DNA from: Paragordius varius
Lineage: Eukaryota; Nematomorpha
Length of the DNA stretch: 64,000 nucleotides
Assembly (NCBI GenBank): GCA_964247055.1
Contig: OZ176057.1
Span: 1,302,001 to 1,366,000, forward strand
Reading direction: 5' to 3'
Position numbers and translations under genes: made by a program. Shown in pieces: positions 38,201 to 49,807 of the stretch. Position 1 is the first letter of the stretch. Every line of letters starts with the position of its first letter. The notes beneath the pieces are model-generated. The model saw nothing but the letters and a program-made list of their open reading frames with translations, was not told the DNA's origin and ran no database searches.

Positions 38201-41200
38201 CTGTTAATGTCAACATTAATGAAAACAATGTAATGAACGTTAATGAAAATTATGTGCCCTATGCCAATCAGCTGATATTGGATAGCAATAACAATATGAA
38301 TAATACCACTGATAAAGGTTGTTTGAAATATTAAAAAAAAATTTTTTATGTTAAAAATTGTAATGTTAATATTTTTAATAAATTTAATCATTAAATAGGA
38401 TAATTTTTTATTGATTAAATCGTATTTTTATTAATATTGCTTGCTTTTCAAATGTTTTTTTGCAGTAACAATATTTAGTATCTTTGTAATATTTTAATTC
38501 ATTTTTTTTACATATAAATTTATATATAAAATCAATTTTTTTGGTATTTTGAATATTATTTTTCTGCAAATATTTAGAGGTGTCAGAATTATTGACTTAC
38601 GATAAGGAAGCGTTTATGATGAGTTTGACTAAAGCGAAACGGCTTGGTAAGTAATTTATTAATTAATATACCATTTACAGTTTAATTTCACCCTTGAACA
38701 ATTCAAATTCACCCTCGAACAATTCAAATTCACCCTTGAACAATTCAAATTCACCCTCAAATATATGTTTTTTGAGATTAAAAATTACCTATATTTTATA
38801 TATTTTCCAAAAAAAAAGTTTTGTTTTAAATTAAAATAATACTGAAAAAATAATAAACTATACCATAAACATATATTTCATATTAATAATGAATTATACT
38901 ATTTGGAAAATACATAATTATTTTTAGAATGAATTTGAATTGTTCGAAGGTGAATTTGAATTGTTCAAGGGTGAATTTGAATTGTATGAGGGACTTAAAC
39001 TGTAAATGGTATATATTATAATTTTTTAGGAATTCAAAATTATTGTATCATTAAAATTATTTTTTTTTACATTTAAAACATACATATAATAAGATCAATA
39101 TTATAAAGCGATCAATAATCAAAATGTGCAAAATGAAATAGCTCAAACTGTCACGTGGCCATCTTCTCAACCAATAAAAATAGGCACCTCACATGACCAA
39201 CCACCAACCTATCAACCAATCAAATCAGACAGCACTGATCTTGAAGATCATTCTCATTCTCCAATCAAAACACAAGCGCATGACTCAAAAGTCACGTGTC
39301 CTCCATCTCTGGCATCTCAACCAATCGAAAAAGGAACCGATCCACAGAATTTATTAAGCTCTTGTTCTTACCCAGAATTCATATTTTTGGGGACGGGTAG
39401 TGCCGTACCCAACAAAACTCGTAACGTGAGTGCCATATGGTGTAATTTACGCGCGAAAAATGACATAAATTATGTAATTGAAAATGAAACTAATAATAAG
39501 ATTAATACAACAAATAATAAAATTAATGTAACCAATAATGAAATTAATGTGAACAAGAATGAAATTAATCAAAACATAATTAATGATGTTAATGAGACCA
39601 AGAATGAAATTAATGTTACCAAGAATGAAATTTATGTAACCAATAATGAAATTAATGTTACTAATAATGAAATTAATGTTACTAATAATGATGTTAATCA
39701 AAACATTAATGATGTTAATGAAACTAGTAATTGTAAGATTAATACAACAAATAATGAAATTAATCAAAACAATAATGATATTAATGAGATTTCATTGCTT
39801 TTGGATTGTGGAGAAGGTACTTTTGGACAAATGGTGCGATTTTTTGGATTCTTAAATCAAAAGTCTGAAAAGAATGGTATTTTTTATTAATTTATTAGTA
39901 TTTATACGATTTTAATGATTTTATTTTTGCTTTTATTTTAATAAACTATGTGTTGATCATTATATTTTATCTTTTTGATAATTTAAAGTACTATAAAATG
40001 TTTGATGAAAAAAATTAATCTTAATATGTTAACAAATTTTTTTATTAATTTTATTTTTACTAATATATTTTAATACATATGGAGAAAATATATGTTGATT
40101 TTTATTTAGTTAGCTATGATATTAAATAAATAGTAAAATTTATTCCTTTTTTATATAAAAAAAATAATTTCAAACTTTTTATTTATATTTTGAAAATAGA
40201 AAAAAATTATCAACTCTTCCCTAGTTATTGTCAAACACATTTGGATAATGCCCAAATTAATAGAATGTTAAATCAGCTGATCTGCATATATATCAGCCAT
40301 CTTCATGCCGACCACCATCTGGGCCTTTTACAATTCATTATGTATGAAATTATTATTATTGATTTTTTTATTTAAAATAATTAATTTTTACATAGTTTAA
40401 ATTTTTTGGTTTTTCATAATTTGTGTTTAATTTTACAACAATTTTTTTTATATTTCTATAGCTTTATAAGCTGAATTTATCATAAAAATAAATTATTTTT
40501 TTAATAGTTTTTTCATAAAAAGTTTTATAGTTTGTTATATATACCATTTACAGTCAAATTCACCCTTGAACAATTCAAATTCACCCTAAAAATAAATTAG
40601 GTATTTTCGAACTAATAAAACTCATTATTAATACTAAATATATGTTTATGTTATAGTTTATTATTTTAATTTAAAACAAAATTTTTGTTTTTTAAAAATA
40701 TATAAAAATATTGGTTATTTTTAATATTAAAAACATATATTTTATATGAGGGTCAATTTTAATTGTTTAAGGGTGAAATTGAATTGTTTGAGGGTGAAAT
40801 GAAGTGTAAATAGTATATTAGATGTTATCTATTTTTTATAATAGTTAATTTATAGTATACCTAATTTTGCAACAATGTATGTTATATATCATAAAACATT
40901 AATAAATTATCCAAAAGGGGTCTTTTGTCATATTTAAAATAATTTATATATATATATATATATATTTCAAATTCACCCTTGAACAATTCAAATTCGTTCT
41001 AAAATTAATTAGTTGTTTTCGAACTAGTATATCAATAATATGAAATATATCTTTATGGCACATATTATTTAATATTTTTTCATTATTATATTATTAATTA
41101 TTTTAAACAAAATTTTTTTTAATATAAAAATATAGGTAATTTTTTATTTTTATAAATAAATTATTTTAGGGTGAATTTGAATTGTTTAAGGGTGAATTCG

Positions 41201-44065
41201 AATTGTTCGAGGGTGAATTTGAATTGTTTAAGGGTGAGTTTAAATTGTTTAAGGTTGAATTTGAATCGTTCGAGGGTGATTTTAAATTGTTTAAGGGTGA
41301 ATTTTTAATTATTTAAGGGTGAATTTGAATTGTTCTAGGGTGAATTTATTTTGTCCAAGCGTTGATTTGAATTTTAGGGTGAATTTGAATTATTCGAGGG
41401 TGAATTTTAATTGTTTAAGGGTATTATTGTTCGAGGGTGAATTTAAATTTTCAAGGGTGAATTCGAAGTATAAATGGTATATATTAATTTTTGCTTTGCC
41501 CTATATATTTAGTGAACGGAAAAAAATATTCAAAAACAATAATATTAATAATTATAATGATAAAAATAAAAAAATACTAATAATTGGTCCAAAATCCTTA
41601 CTTAATTTTTATCGACCCTACAGTGAGAAACATGAAGAAATTATGTCAGAAATTGAGTATATTTTTTATTAACTTATTTTTAATTTTTTTTAATTTATTT
41701 TAAAATTTATTTTAAATTTTTTTTTTTCATTTTTATTACTTAAATATCAATAATATTTAGAATGTATATGGTTAAGTTATTTTTTAAAACCTGGAATTAA
41801 TATATTTATTTTTACAACAGTTATTTTATTTTTATGTAAAATATATAAAAATATTATAAATTAAATTATTTTTTAAAATATATATTATATATTAGATTTA
41901 TTCCCATACACTATTTGGTTCATAATTCAAAACATTATGAAACAACGGCTGATTACATTTGTCGGAAATTAAACTTAAAATATGTAATTTTTAAATTAAA
42001 TAAATATATATTTTTGTCAATGTTTTTAATTTTTTTAATTCTATAAATATTTATATACTATTCATTTTTTAATATTTTAAAAAATATATTGCTTTTAATT
42101 GAAACATTGATAAATTCTGTTTTTATTTTATTTTAATTGACTTAAATTTTATATTATTATTTTTATTTGTTTTTGATAACTTTAATTTTTGTTTAATTTA
42201 TTTGATTATTTTTTTTAATTTCTTTTGTAAAATTAATTTAATTATGTTTTTTATTTTTTTTTGTAAAATTAATATTTTTCTATTGTTAAATAATAATAAT
42301 TAATATTATTTAGAGGGAAATATTTATAAATAAATAGTATAATATAATCCGGAAATTTTATATATTTTAAATATATATATATATATAAATATATTTAAAA
42401 TATATATATTAATTTCCCTAAAATATATACTTATTGGTTTTTTAATTTAAATTAATTATTTTTTGAAGATTGAAACAGTTTCAGTTTATCATTACAAGCA
42501 ACCATATGGCCTTATTTTTGTCACGGAAAATGGTATATTTTTATTTTTTTTATTTTTTTTTTAATTTTTTTTACTTATTTTATATTTTTGTTTTTTTTTA
42601 ATTTTTTTACATTTTTATTTTTTTTTAATTTTTTATAATTTTATTTATAAATATATAGATATTAATGAAAAAAGGATACTAATTAATAATTTAATATAAT
42701 TTATTAAAATTTTTCTAACTTTTAATTTTTTTTGTGATTTTTCCAGCTGTTTTATAAGAACGATCATCTCAATTTTAAATAAAATTAATTCTTTCCATTA
42801 TATTAAATTAAAAAATAATAATAATAATTTAATATAATTCATTAAAAAATTTTCTAACTTTTAGTTTTTTTTCGTGATTAATTCGATAAAATTAAATGTG
42901 TTACCTATGAAAAAATTTATTTAAAAATTGCTGATGTGGATTTGCATCAAAATATTTTATTTTATCATTTAAAATCAGAATTAATTAAAATTTATTTGAA
43001 ATATATCATTTATTATTTTATAAAAACTATAAATTAAATTTTATTTATTGTAAATTAAAAAAAATGAAATTTTTAAAAAAAAATAGATCGTAAAATAGTG
43101 TATTCGGGAGATACCCTACCCTGTGAAACTCTAATAAACCGAGCCCAAAAAAGTTATCGCCGATCACCTGTTTCACTTTTAATTCACGAGGCAACCATGG
43201 AAAATGATTTGATCCAAGAAGCCTTTAAAAAACGTCACAGGTTTTTTTATACTTCGAATTTTATAATTTTATGGAAAAAATTTTAACTATATATATATAT
43301 ATATATATATATTTATAGACCATTTACAGTTCAAATTCACCCTTGAACAATTCAAATTCACCCTAAAAATAAATTATGTGTTTTCGAACTAATATAACTC
43401 ATTATTAATATAAAATATATCTTTATGGCATAATTTATTATTTTTTCAATATTATTTTAATTTACAACAAAATTTTATTTTTTAAAAATATATTAAAATA
43501 TAAGTATTTTTTAATCTTAAAAAACATGTTATTTATTTGAGGGTGAATTTGAATTGTTCGAGGGTGAATTTGAATTGTTCAAGGGTGAATTTGAATTGTT
43601 TAAGGATGAATTTAAATTGTTTAGGGTGAATTTGAACTGTAAATGGTATATATATAATAAAAATTAAAAAAAAACGGAAATATTAAAATACAAATATTTT
43701 TTATATATTATAAAATCTATATTTTTTGAACAACTAATCTTGATCACATTTTTTAATTTAACAGTATATGCATTTCGATGGTTGCTATTTCACACTATAG
43801 AATATTGGGTAATTTTAAACACAACAGTAGTATATGGAAAAAAACAACTACACAACGTTAAATAAACAATTTTTGCTTTCCTTTCCTTTACATTACATTC
43901 TGTGTGTTTTATTTTGAATATTTTGTTGTTTTTTCCATATGTTACTGTTGTATCGCAAATTAATATATAGTATGAAATAAACAACCATTATAAAATTTAT
44001 ATTGTAAACTATTGTTTTGCGTTTATATGCAATAGACAATATTAACTTATAATTTTAAATTATTA

Positions 44066-44109
<44 letters not shown>

Positions 44110-45930
44110 TTTACAGTTTAAACAATTCAAAATTACTCTTAAACAATTTAAAATTCACCCTTGAACAATTCAAGTTCACCCTCTTAAATAAAATATATGT
44201 TTTTTAAGATCAAAAAGAGTAGTATTTTTATATATTTTTTAACAAAATAAAAATTTGGTTTTATATTTAAATAATACTGAAAAAATAATGAACTTTACCA
44301 AAAACATATATTTAATTTAATGATGAGTTATATTTGACCGAAGTTTTATAATTTATTTTTAGGGTGAATTTGAATTGTTCAAGGATGAATTTGAATTGTT
44401 CAAGAAGGGTGAATTTGAATTGTTCAAGGGTGAATTTGAATAGTTCGAGGGTAAATTTGAATTGTTCAAGAAGGGAATTTGAACTGTAAATGATATATAA
44501 TTTGAATGGTTTTTGAAAAGTTTGTGGTTAAAGTGAAAAAAAATTTGTCTTTATCTATTTTCTATGTATAGTTTTAATAATCAAATTTTTAAAGAAATTT
44601 ATACGCTTTTTTATTGGAATTGATTTTTATGGCAATTTAGCACTGTAGATCAAGCTATTCAAGTCGGTCAAAATATGGGGTCAAAATTTACCCTATTAAC
44701 GCATTTCAGTCAACGATATAGTAAAATCCCTATGTTACCTTTAACACAAAGTAATGTAAATACAAATATTATTCTTGAACATTTGAAAAATAACCCGAAT
44801 TTCGATAAAAATATGAATAACCCAAACAATAATGACGAAATTTCAATAAAATCTAGTCAAATACCGCTTTGTATAACTGATAACAATTGTAAAAATGTTG
44901 GTATTGCCTTTGATAATATGAGGGTATGTATATATATATATATATATATATACGATTTTAATACTCATTTATACAGTAAAAATTTTATCATATAAAGACA
45001 AATATGTAAAAGGCGACAATTTCAAAGATAATCATATATTTTAAACTGATACATACCATTAACAATTTAAATTAACCCTTAAACAATTTAAATTCACCCT
45101 TAAACAATTTAAATTCACCCTTAAACAATTCAAATTCACCCCTTCGGATAAATTATATCTTTTTAGGATTAAAAATCTATATTTTTACATATTTTTTAAA
45201 AAAATAAAATTTTGTGTTTAATTAAGTATAGTAAATGAGTTATGTTAGTTCGAAAACACATAATTTATTATTAGGGTGAATTTTATTTGTTCTAGGGTGA
45301 ATTTTAATTGTTCAAGGGTGAATTTGAACTGTAAATGGTATATACGTGTTTAAAGAATAACGCACACCTATAATTTTGGATTACAATAATATAATAGAGT
45401 TGTGATGTAAATTGGTGACATATTTCATTAAATATTATTTTTGATTTCGGTTACATAGAATATAACAGTAAAAATTGAAAATTATAAAAAAGAATTGGTT
45501 TCAAAAGACAACTATACTTTTTAAACCTTACATATCTCTTACAAAATATACTTTATTCAAGTCAAGTCAAATTAGAATCTAAAAGGTATGGTTGGTTGGT
45601 TTGTTGGCTTTTGAAAAAAAAATAATTGGCTTATGTTTTTACATATTGTTTGTTTGTAATAATGATATTTAAATTTTTTACAGTAAGGATTAAAAAATTT
45701 ATTTATTCTTACAAAAATACCTTTTCTATAGATATAACTTAAATCGACTCTTTAAGTTAGTTTAAAATATTTTTAATTTTTCTATATTATATATCTCCTA
45801 GGTGTCATTTAATGAATTAGAAACTTTGCCATACTTGTTGGAACCACTGGGGTATTTATTTGCCCCTGAAATTGCTGATATGAAATTAAGAACTAGTCGC
45901 CTTATAACACGAAAAAATAATTGTGATTGA
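30510..45930 (+). CDS. ELAC2: tRNase Z long form (ELAC2), complete, 18 exons, 1146 residues
   Basis: This endonuclease cleaves 3' trailers from precursor tRNAs in nucleus and mitochondria. Exons: 30510-30739, 31185-31258, 31623-31790, 32154-32491, 33268-33390, 33704-33872, 35340-35406, 37505-37731, 38114-38317, 38578-38646, 39109-39876, 40200-40341, 41513-41656, 41896-41983, 42469-42532, 43087-43240, 44641-44923, 45802-45930. All junctions are GT-AG and in phase; the sum is 3441 bases. The N-terminal, degenerate beta-lactamase half shows RYMFNVGEGIQRL and THSSWDNLGGLPG. The catalytic half shows FLGTGSAVPNKTRN, LLLDCGEGTFGQ, the zinc motif SHLHADHH, the IIGPKSLL arm region, YSGDT, LIHEAT, RHSTVDQA and LTHFSQRY. 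It is longer than the human enzyme because of Asn-rich inserts. A basic N-terminus (MFFHPKPLLKTIKF) could be a mitochondrial signal and Met23 a nuclear start. The exon 8 donor is uncertain (see MITE-A at 37750). Confidence 0.93.
32815..33222. repeat. MITE-A copy in ELAC2 intron 4, right array of ~9 units
   Basis: The left tip is worn (TTTAAATTCACCC), while the right end is GTAAATGGTATA. About nine consecutive 21-bp units of GGGTGAATTTGAATTGTTC type fill 33007-33210. Because 21 is a multiple of three, both strands are open there; those frames are not genes. A (TA)n tract follows, and exon 5 starts 45 bases later. Confidence 0.8.
33885..34974. repeat. Expanded MITE-A relative in ELAC2 intron 6
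   Basis: The ends are TATATCATTTGCACTTTAAG and an inverse reading CTTGAAATGCAAATGTTATA. It starts 12 bases after the exon 6 donor. Compared with MITE-A ends (TATACCATTTACAGTTCAAA) most positions agree. The left arm holds an array of about 33 units, while the right arm has about one unit. Confidence 0.7.
33907..34612. repeat. 21-bp minisatellite, ~33 units, in ELAC2 intron 6
   Basis: The unit is TTGAACATTTCAAGTTGG plus TCC, repeated with few changes. Against the inverse of the MITE-A unit (TTGAACAATTCAAATTCA plus CCC) the positions TTGAACA.TTCAA.TT and the final CC agree, so the two repeats are probably related. Several frames on both strands stay open as seven-residue repeats (for example FKLVLEH). 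The exon 6 frame also reads on into it for more than 150 codons if the intron is retained. Confidence 0.85.
34981..35339. other. ELAC2 intron 6, simple-sequence part
   Basis: It contains (TA)n tracts near 35033-35048 and 35229-35270 and otherwise A/T-rich sequence. The acceptor AACCCTAG|CTGCC ends it. Confidence 0.7.
36135..36425. repeat. MITE-B copy in ELAC2 intron 7
   Basis: ACTGAAATTATACGGACAAA begins it, and TTTGTCCGTAAAAATTTAA followed by TTTTTACTGTA ends it. Inner blocks AAACAACCATA and TATGGTTTGTC are inverted. Confidence 0.75.
36595..36824. repeat. MITE-A copy in ELAC2 intron 7
   Basis: The ends are TACTATTTACAGTTGAAA and ATAAATGGTATA. A fragment of the same family (acccttaaacatatcaat) lies just before it at about 36515-36550, and another at about 36946-36976. 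Confidence 0.7.
36989..37440. repeat. MITE-A copy in ELAC2 intron 7, with doubled right end
   Basis: The left end is TATACCATTTACAGTTC with four units. The right side has about ten units interrupted near 37325-37340 by TTGTAAATGGTAAAT, an internal end-like sequence. That suggests a fusion of two copies or an unequal exchange. It ends 64 bases before exon 8. Confidence 0.8.
37505..38317 (+). other. ELAC2: ELAC2 exons 8-9 interrupted by a MITE-A
   Basis: The frame runs from KFGPHTTHIYINDG (37505) through SKLVDGIMTEKNSFIHNNI straight into the MITE at 37750. It resumes after the MITE with IIGGKNGNNPAYNN. Joining the flanks at a single TA leaves one unbroken frame, which shows the element landed in coding sequence. 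Splicing could bypass it with the weak donor AATA|GTTTTA (37731/37732) and the acceptor TTATTATAG|G (38113/38114). That keeps phase and loses about ten codons. The stronger-looking GTAGAT upstream would break the frame. Confidence 0.7.
37750..38102. mobile_element. MITE-A inserted in ELAC2 coding sequence
   Basis: TA target duplications are at 37748-37749 and 38103-38104. The ends are TACCATTTACAATTCA and GAACTGTAAATGGTA. There are three 21-bp units on the left and five on the right. It makes up nearly all of the proposed 382-base intron 8. Confidence 0.85.
38667..39013. repeat. MITE-A copy in ELAC2 intron 10
   Basis: The ends are TATACCATTTACAGTTTAA and AACTGTAAATGGTATA, with four units on the left and about four on the right. 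It fills three quarters of a 462-base intron and starts 20 bases after the donor. Confidence 0.85.
39484..39790 (+). repeat. ELAC2: Coding 21-bp repeat: Asn-rich insert in the ELAC2 catalytic half
   Basis: Within exon 11 the protein between RNVSAIWCNL and SLLLDCGEG is about 100 residues of N-E-I-N-V-T-N type repeats, mostly of seven residues (21 bp), with variants such as NDVNQNI. The usual enzyme has only about ten residues here. It would form a flexible surface loop before the motif DCGEGTFGQ. The frame is intact throughout. Confidence 0.85.
40540..40817. repeat. MITE-A copy in ELAC2 intron 12
   Basis: The ends are TATACCATTTACAGTCAAA and AGTGTAAATAGTATA. There are two units on the left and three on the right. 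Confidence 0.8.
40966..41483. repeat. MITE-A copy in ELAC2 intron 12, long right array
   Basis: The left tip is replaced by a (TA)n tract. The right side has about fourteen 21-bp units, several shortened or deleted, and ends ATAAATGGTATA. Exon 13 begins 29 bases later. Confidence 0.8.
41657..43086. other. ELAC2 introns 13-15 (around exons 41896-41983 and 42469-42532)
   Basis: These introns are T-rich and A-rich simple sequence without a recognisable transposon. A perfect-looking A+T palindrome (tatatattttaaatatatat type) lies near 42360-42410. Confidence 0.65.
43315..43652. repeat. MITE-A copy in ELAC2 intron 16
   Basis: The left end ACCATTTACAGTTCAAATTC follows a (TA)n tract. The right end is GAACTGTAAATGGTATA. 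There are two units on the left and five on the right. Confidence 0.85.
44105..44498. repeat. MITE-A copy in ELAC2 intron 16
   Basis: The left end TATCATTTACAGTTTAA is preceded by a (TA)n tract of about 35 bases. The right end is GAACTGTAAATGATATA, with six units, one carrying an extra AAG. Confidence 0.85.
45053..45344. repeat. MITE-A copy in ELAC2 intron 17, absent from unit 1
   Basis: The ends are CATACCATTAACAATTTAA and GAACTGTAAATGGTATA. The sister intron in unit 1 passes from the shared aaggcgacaattt segment to the shared ataattttggattacaat segment without it. Confidence 0.8.
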
Positions 45931-46498
45931 TCATAACAAATTTAACAAAAAAGAAAGCAAAGCTTTTATATATTAAAACTTATATCGTCTCTGGACTCAA
46001 AAGTTAAAAATGCTCAAGTTTTGAATATCTTCTGAATTATATCTGTTTGTATTTGATTTTATTGATGAAAATAATTGAATTATATAATTAGAATGCAATC
46101 AAAATGTGTAATTTACTTATCATAAATATATATATATACATATATATTGTTTTTTAATTTTAAAATTAATTTTATCTATGCTAATATTTCATTAGGACTA
46201 TCAGCTCCTCAATTTGGGTTTTTTAGAATTTGATAAATTGTGCATCGTAATCGTTAATCGGACTTGTCATTGTAATCATCCTTGAAATACAAAATATTCA
46301 ACAGTATTTTTTTGGGTTTTATATGTGGTTCTATAAAAATACATAACTAGAGAAAATACATTAAGTATACGATGCGCGTTAAATTATGTTAAGTTTTGAT
46401 TGGAAAAGAAAAATTTGGGTTTGTCATCATAAATTGCGTTTTTGAAAAAATTAAGAATATTTAATTACCTTTTAAGTAAAATCTCAAATTTTTGGACA
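45931..46498. other. ELAC2 copy 2 3' flank
   Basis: It aligns with 555-1090 of unit 1 at about 90% by eye, through the segment CTGGACTCAAAAGTTAAAAA. No gene is seen. Confidence 0.65.
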
Positions 46499-46502
46499 TT
46501 AA

Positions 46503-47073
46503 CACTTCGATTCGAATTGGGGTATCTAAATACCCCAGACAATATTTAAATTGATATTTTTAAAAAACTACTGAAAGAATTGGTTCCAAACATAATTTTT
46601 GCTTTTATCCTAATATAAATTTTAATTTGCCAAATTTTTAAATAAAACTTTGTTTTAAAAAAAAGTTCCATGTCAAACTACTTCGACGCCATTTTTATTT
46701 TACGAAAATTTTGCAAAATATCGTCTTCATTTAATTTTAAGGGTAAAATTAAAGCTATTTTTTTATTAAATTACATCTAACATTGATAGAAATAGAAAAA
46801 TGGTTTATTTTGTATTTTTAATTTTACCATTGCACGCATGACACGTTGACGAAATTTTTACCTTTCGGTTTTAGCTTAAAACAAAAAATATCAAGTATTT
46901 TTGCATAAAATTTTTTATATATTTCGGCTTATTAATGTAATATAAGTGCATAATTTTGCCATGGTTTCGATTCCTTCCATATTTTTTAAAGAATTTAATT
47001 TTAAACACGCCTGGGGTATTTAACTACCTCAATTTGAATCGAAGGACTAAAATAAATGTGTTGTATCTAAGGG
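46503..47073. mobile_element. TTAA-target MITE, clean copy, unit 2 only
   Basis: TTAA duplications lie at 46499-46502 and 47074-47077. The left end is CACTTCGATTCGAATTGGGG. The right end is GGACTAAAATAAATGTG plus TTGTATCTAAGGG. An inner palindrome GGGGTATCTAAATACCCC follows the left end. TTAA targets are characteristic of piggyBac-type transposases; the ends themselves do not match canonical piggyBac. Confidence 0.8.
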
Positions 47074-47156
47074 TTAATGGCAAAATATTTGTGAAAAATA
47101 CGAATGAATGACTGTATTTAGAATATGGCATTAAATTTAGATATTATCATGTAGGC

Positions 47157-49576
47157 CAGTGGTACTCACCAAAAAAATTTGACGGGCCAAATAAAACATT
47201 TTTTTTTCAAGGGCCATGAACCTTATAATGGCAAATATTCCATAGCTATTTGACAACGCACATATTTATACTTTAAATCAGCACAATAAATTTTTTGCGG
47301 GTCGCATGTAAATCCAGCTAAAAATTCGTTTTGTACCATTTAGTTTTAAAAATTAAAATATATTGATAACAAATATTAACCAATAATTTTTGACAAATTT
47401 GGTTTCGCCTCATGGCAGGCCATTCTCAATACGTCGTCCATATGATCATTAGTTAAGCGATTTCTGTAAGTATTCTTAATATACTTCATTTTTGAATATG
47501 CCGTCTCACATGTGTAAGTTGATGGAAAAATAGTTAAGACAACTTGAGCACATTTTTTTATATTTTCATATTTATTTGGCACAACTTGCCAAAACTCTAC
47601 ATATCTTTCTTCTCTACGGTTTTCCTTAAATATAGCTTCCAAATTGGAATCATTTTTAAAATCAACGAATTCTTCAATGATAACCGCCTGATCAAAACCG
47701 AAAAGCTCAAGTTGCTTAATATTGGATATATCCATATGCCATGGATTTTCCACTAGCTTTAAGCAATTTTTTATATTTTTTAATTCTTGAAATCTGAATT
47801 TCATCTCATTAGATAAAAATGTTAAATGATTGTCTATTATTAACTTAATATCCGCGGTAAATTCCATATTTTCTTTATGAATCGTTTTGAGTGTTGGAAA
47901 ATGTAGGAGTGTTTTATCTATAAAATCTTGTTTATATATTATTAATTTTTCTTCAAAAGCAAATATATGATTAGCAAATTGGGTTATTATTTTGCTCCCT
48001 TGAAGACTTGTATTAAAAGTACTAAGTTTATAAGTAATGTCGCAAAGGTAGGCTAATAAAACCCACCATTTGTCACTATTAATTTCCTCGTCAAACTTTC
48101 TGTTATCTTTTATAAATAATAGAATTTCATGTCTTAAATCAAAAAATCTATTCAATACTTTGCTAAGGCTTAGCCATCTCACAGCGGTGTACAAAAGAAT
48201 ATCATCAAACTCACTGTGGATATCTTTCAGAAGGTTTTTGAATTTACGGTGATTGAATTCTCTGCCACGGATGTAGTTAACTATATCCACAACCGTTTTA
48301 ATTACTAAATTTAGTGATTCATCTTTTACACGCGAAACCAAGTTTTGCTGATGAATAAAGCAGTGAAAGGATAATAGATTTTGCAAATTATATTTGTTTT
48401 TTAAAAGAGAAATAAATTCCAATCATAGAGGGACAGCCATCTGTGCAGATCGAAACCAATTTTTTCATAGATATACCATTATTATCGAAAAAGGTGCTAA
48501 TTACTTCAAGAAAATCACTGCCTTTTGTGGTATTATTCATTGGTAAAAATTTCAAATATTCCTCGCTGATTATGTTGTCGTTGCAAAATCTCACGAAGAG
48601 CGCACATTGAGGTGTTGAACTTATATCAGTGCTGGAATCGATTGCAATACTGAAGTATTTGCAATTTTTCAGAGCCAATAATGTATTGTTAAAAATATAT
48701 TTAGATATATCTTCAATGCGTCGAGCACATGTTGAATCAGAAAGTTGAAGTTTTTTAATTTGCCTCATGATTTGATCTTTATTATGGAATTTATCAAATA
48801 AAAAAGTGCAACCATTTATTAAACATTCTTTTATAAGTTGGGAATCAGTAAACGGTTTTATATTTTCTAAAATATAGCATATTTCATACGAAGCTAATGT
48901 TACAGCTTTTTCCTGGGAAAAAGCTATGGCCATAATAGATTTTTCTTTCTCGTATAATTCCTTAAAATTTTTATATTTTTCATTTCTTTCCTCAAGATTT
49001 TCTGGTAATTTATGAGAATGATGGATTTTAAAATGTCTTTCAATATTGAATTTTTTGATAATTATATTGTCCTTGCATATAAGGCAGGTAGCAACATTGT
49101 TATTTAAAACTACAAAAAAACTAGTTTCCCATTCTTTTTTAAAGGAGCGATTTTCATCGGATAATTTACGTTTTTTGGCATTAGATGTCATCCTTTGAAT
49201 TTATATTTAAATATTATGTAAAAAAGATAGGAATATAAATTGAATTATGCTATAAAAAACAAGTCGAAATTTAATGATATTGAGTTGAAAATATTTTATG
49301 AGAATGAGTTTTAAAAATGATGCAGGATAATAAAATGTATGTGCAATGGGTGAAAACAAAAAAGAAATGCAATAAAAATTTCAAAAAGAAAAGAAGAAGA
49401 AACAACGTGTGCCCATAAATCATAAATTTTAAAATCATTTTAATGTAGAAAATTTTTCTACATTTCAAATTGGGTAAAAAATAAATATTATTTAAAAAAA
49501 AATATCAGTCATAGTGCATTTTTAAAGCGCACTTAGGGCCGCATGCGGCCCGCGGGCCGCGGTTTGAGTATCACTG
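47157..49576 (-). mobile_element. hAT transposon with perfect 8-bp target duplication
   Basis: The ends CAGTGGTACTCACC and GAGTATCACTG are inverted, and ATGTAGGC flanks both sides (47149-47156 and 49577-49584). Eight-base duplications and CAGTG ends define hAT elements. The 2420-bp body contains one broken transposase gene on the minus strand. The right end holds a G+C-rich patch (GCGGCCCGCGGGCCGCGG) that stands out sharply here. Unit 1 has the unoccupied site. Confidence 0.93.
47376..49191 (-). pseudogene. hAT transposase (ZBED5/SCAND3-like), one frameshift
   Basis: The first frame (49191-48388) starts MTSNAKKRKLSDENRSFKKE and has a BED-like zinc finger, CLICKDN with FNIERHFKIHH. It also carries the first Asp (AIDSSTDIS) and second Asp (CTDGCPSM) of the catalytic triad. 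The second frame (about 48422-47376) has the CFIHQQNL Cys-His pair, TAVRWLS, and the C-terminal dimerisation segment with the catalytic Glu (TYTCETAYSKMKYIKNTYRN). The frames switch in the 35 bases between 48388 and 48425, where a small deletion has removed a few residues after CPSMIG. With this break the copy cannot make full transposase. Its intact remainder suggests a young insertion. Confidence 0.85.
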
Positions 49577-49807
49577 ATGTAGGCCATTTCTTAGGGTTTA
49601 AATTTCCATCTTTTACTTTATGGACATCATACATGAACAACAATAAATGTAAATAAAGTAGAGAAAATAAAAAATTTATTAAAATCTCAAATTTTTGCAC
49701 ATTAAATAAATGATTAAGTAAGAAGCCTTTGTGCCAAAATTTAACATTTTAATATATATATTTATTTAAAATTTTACCTTATTCACGACGTGTGTACCAA
49801 ACTTTTA

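Noticed and set aside
38074-38391. Minus-strand 105-codon frame over ELAC2 exon 9
   Set aside because: It is the antisense of an Asn-rich coding exon; no family resemblance or splice context was found.
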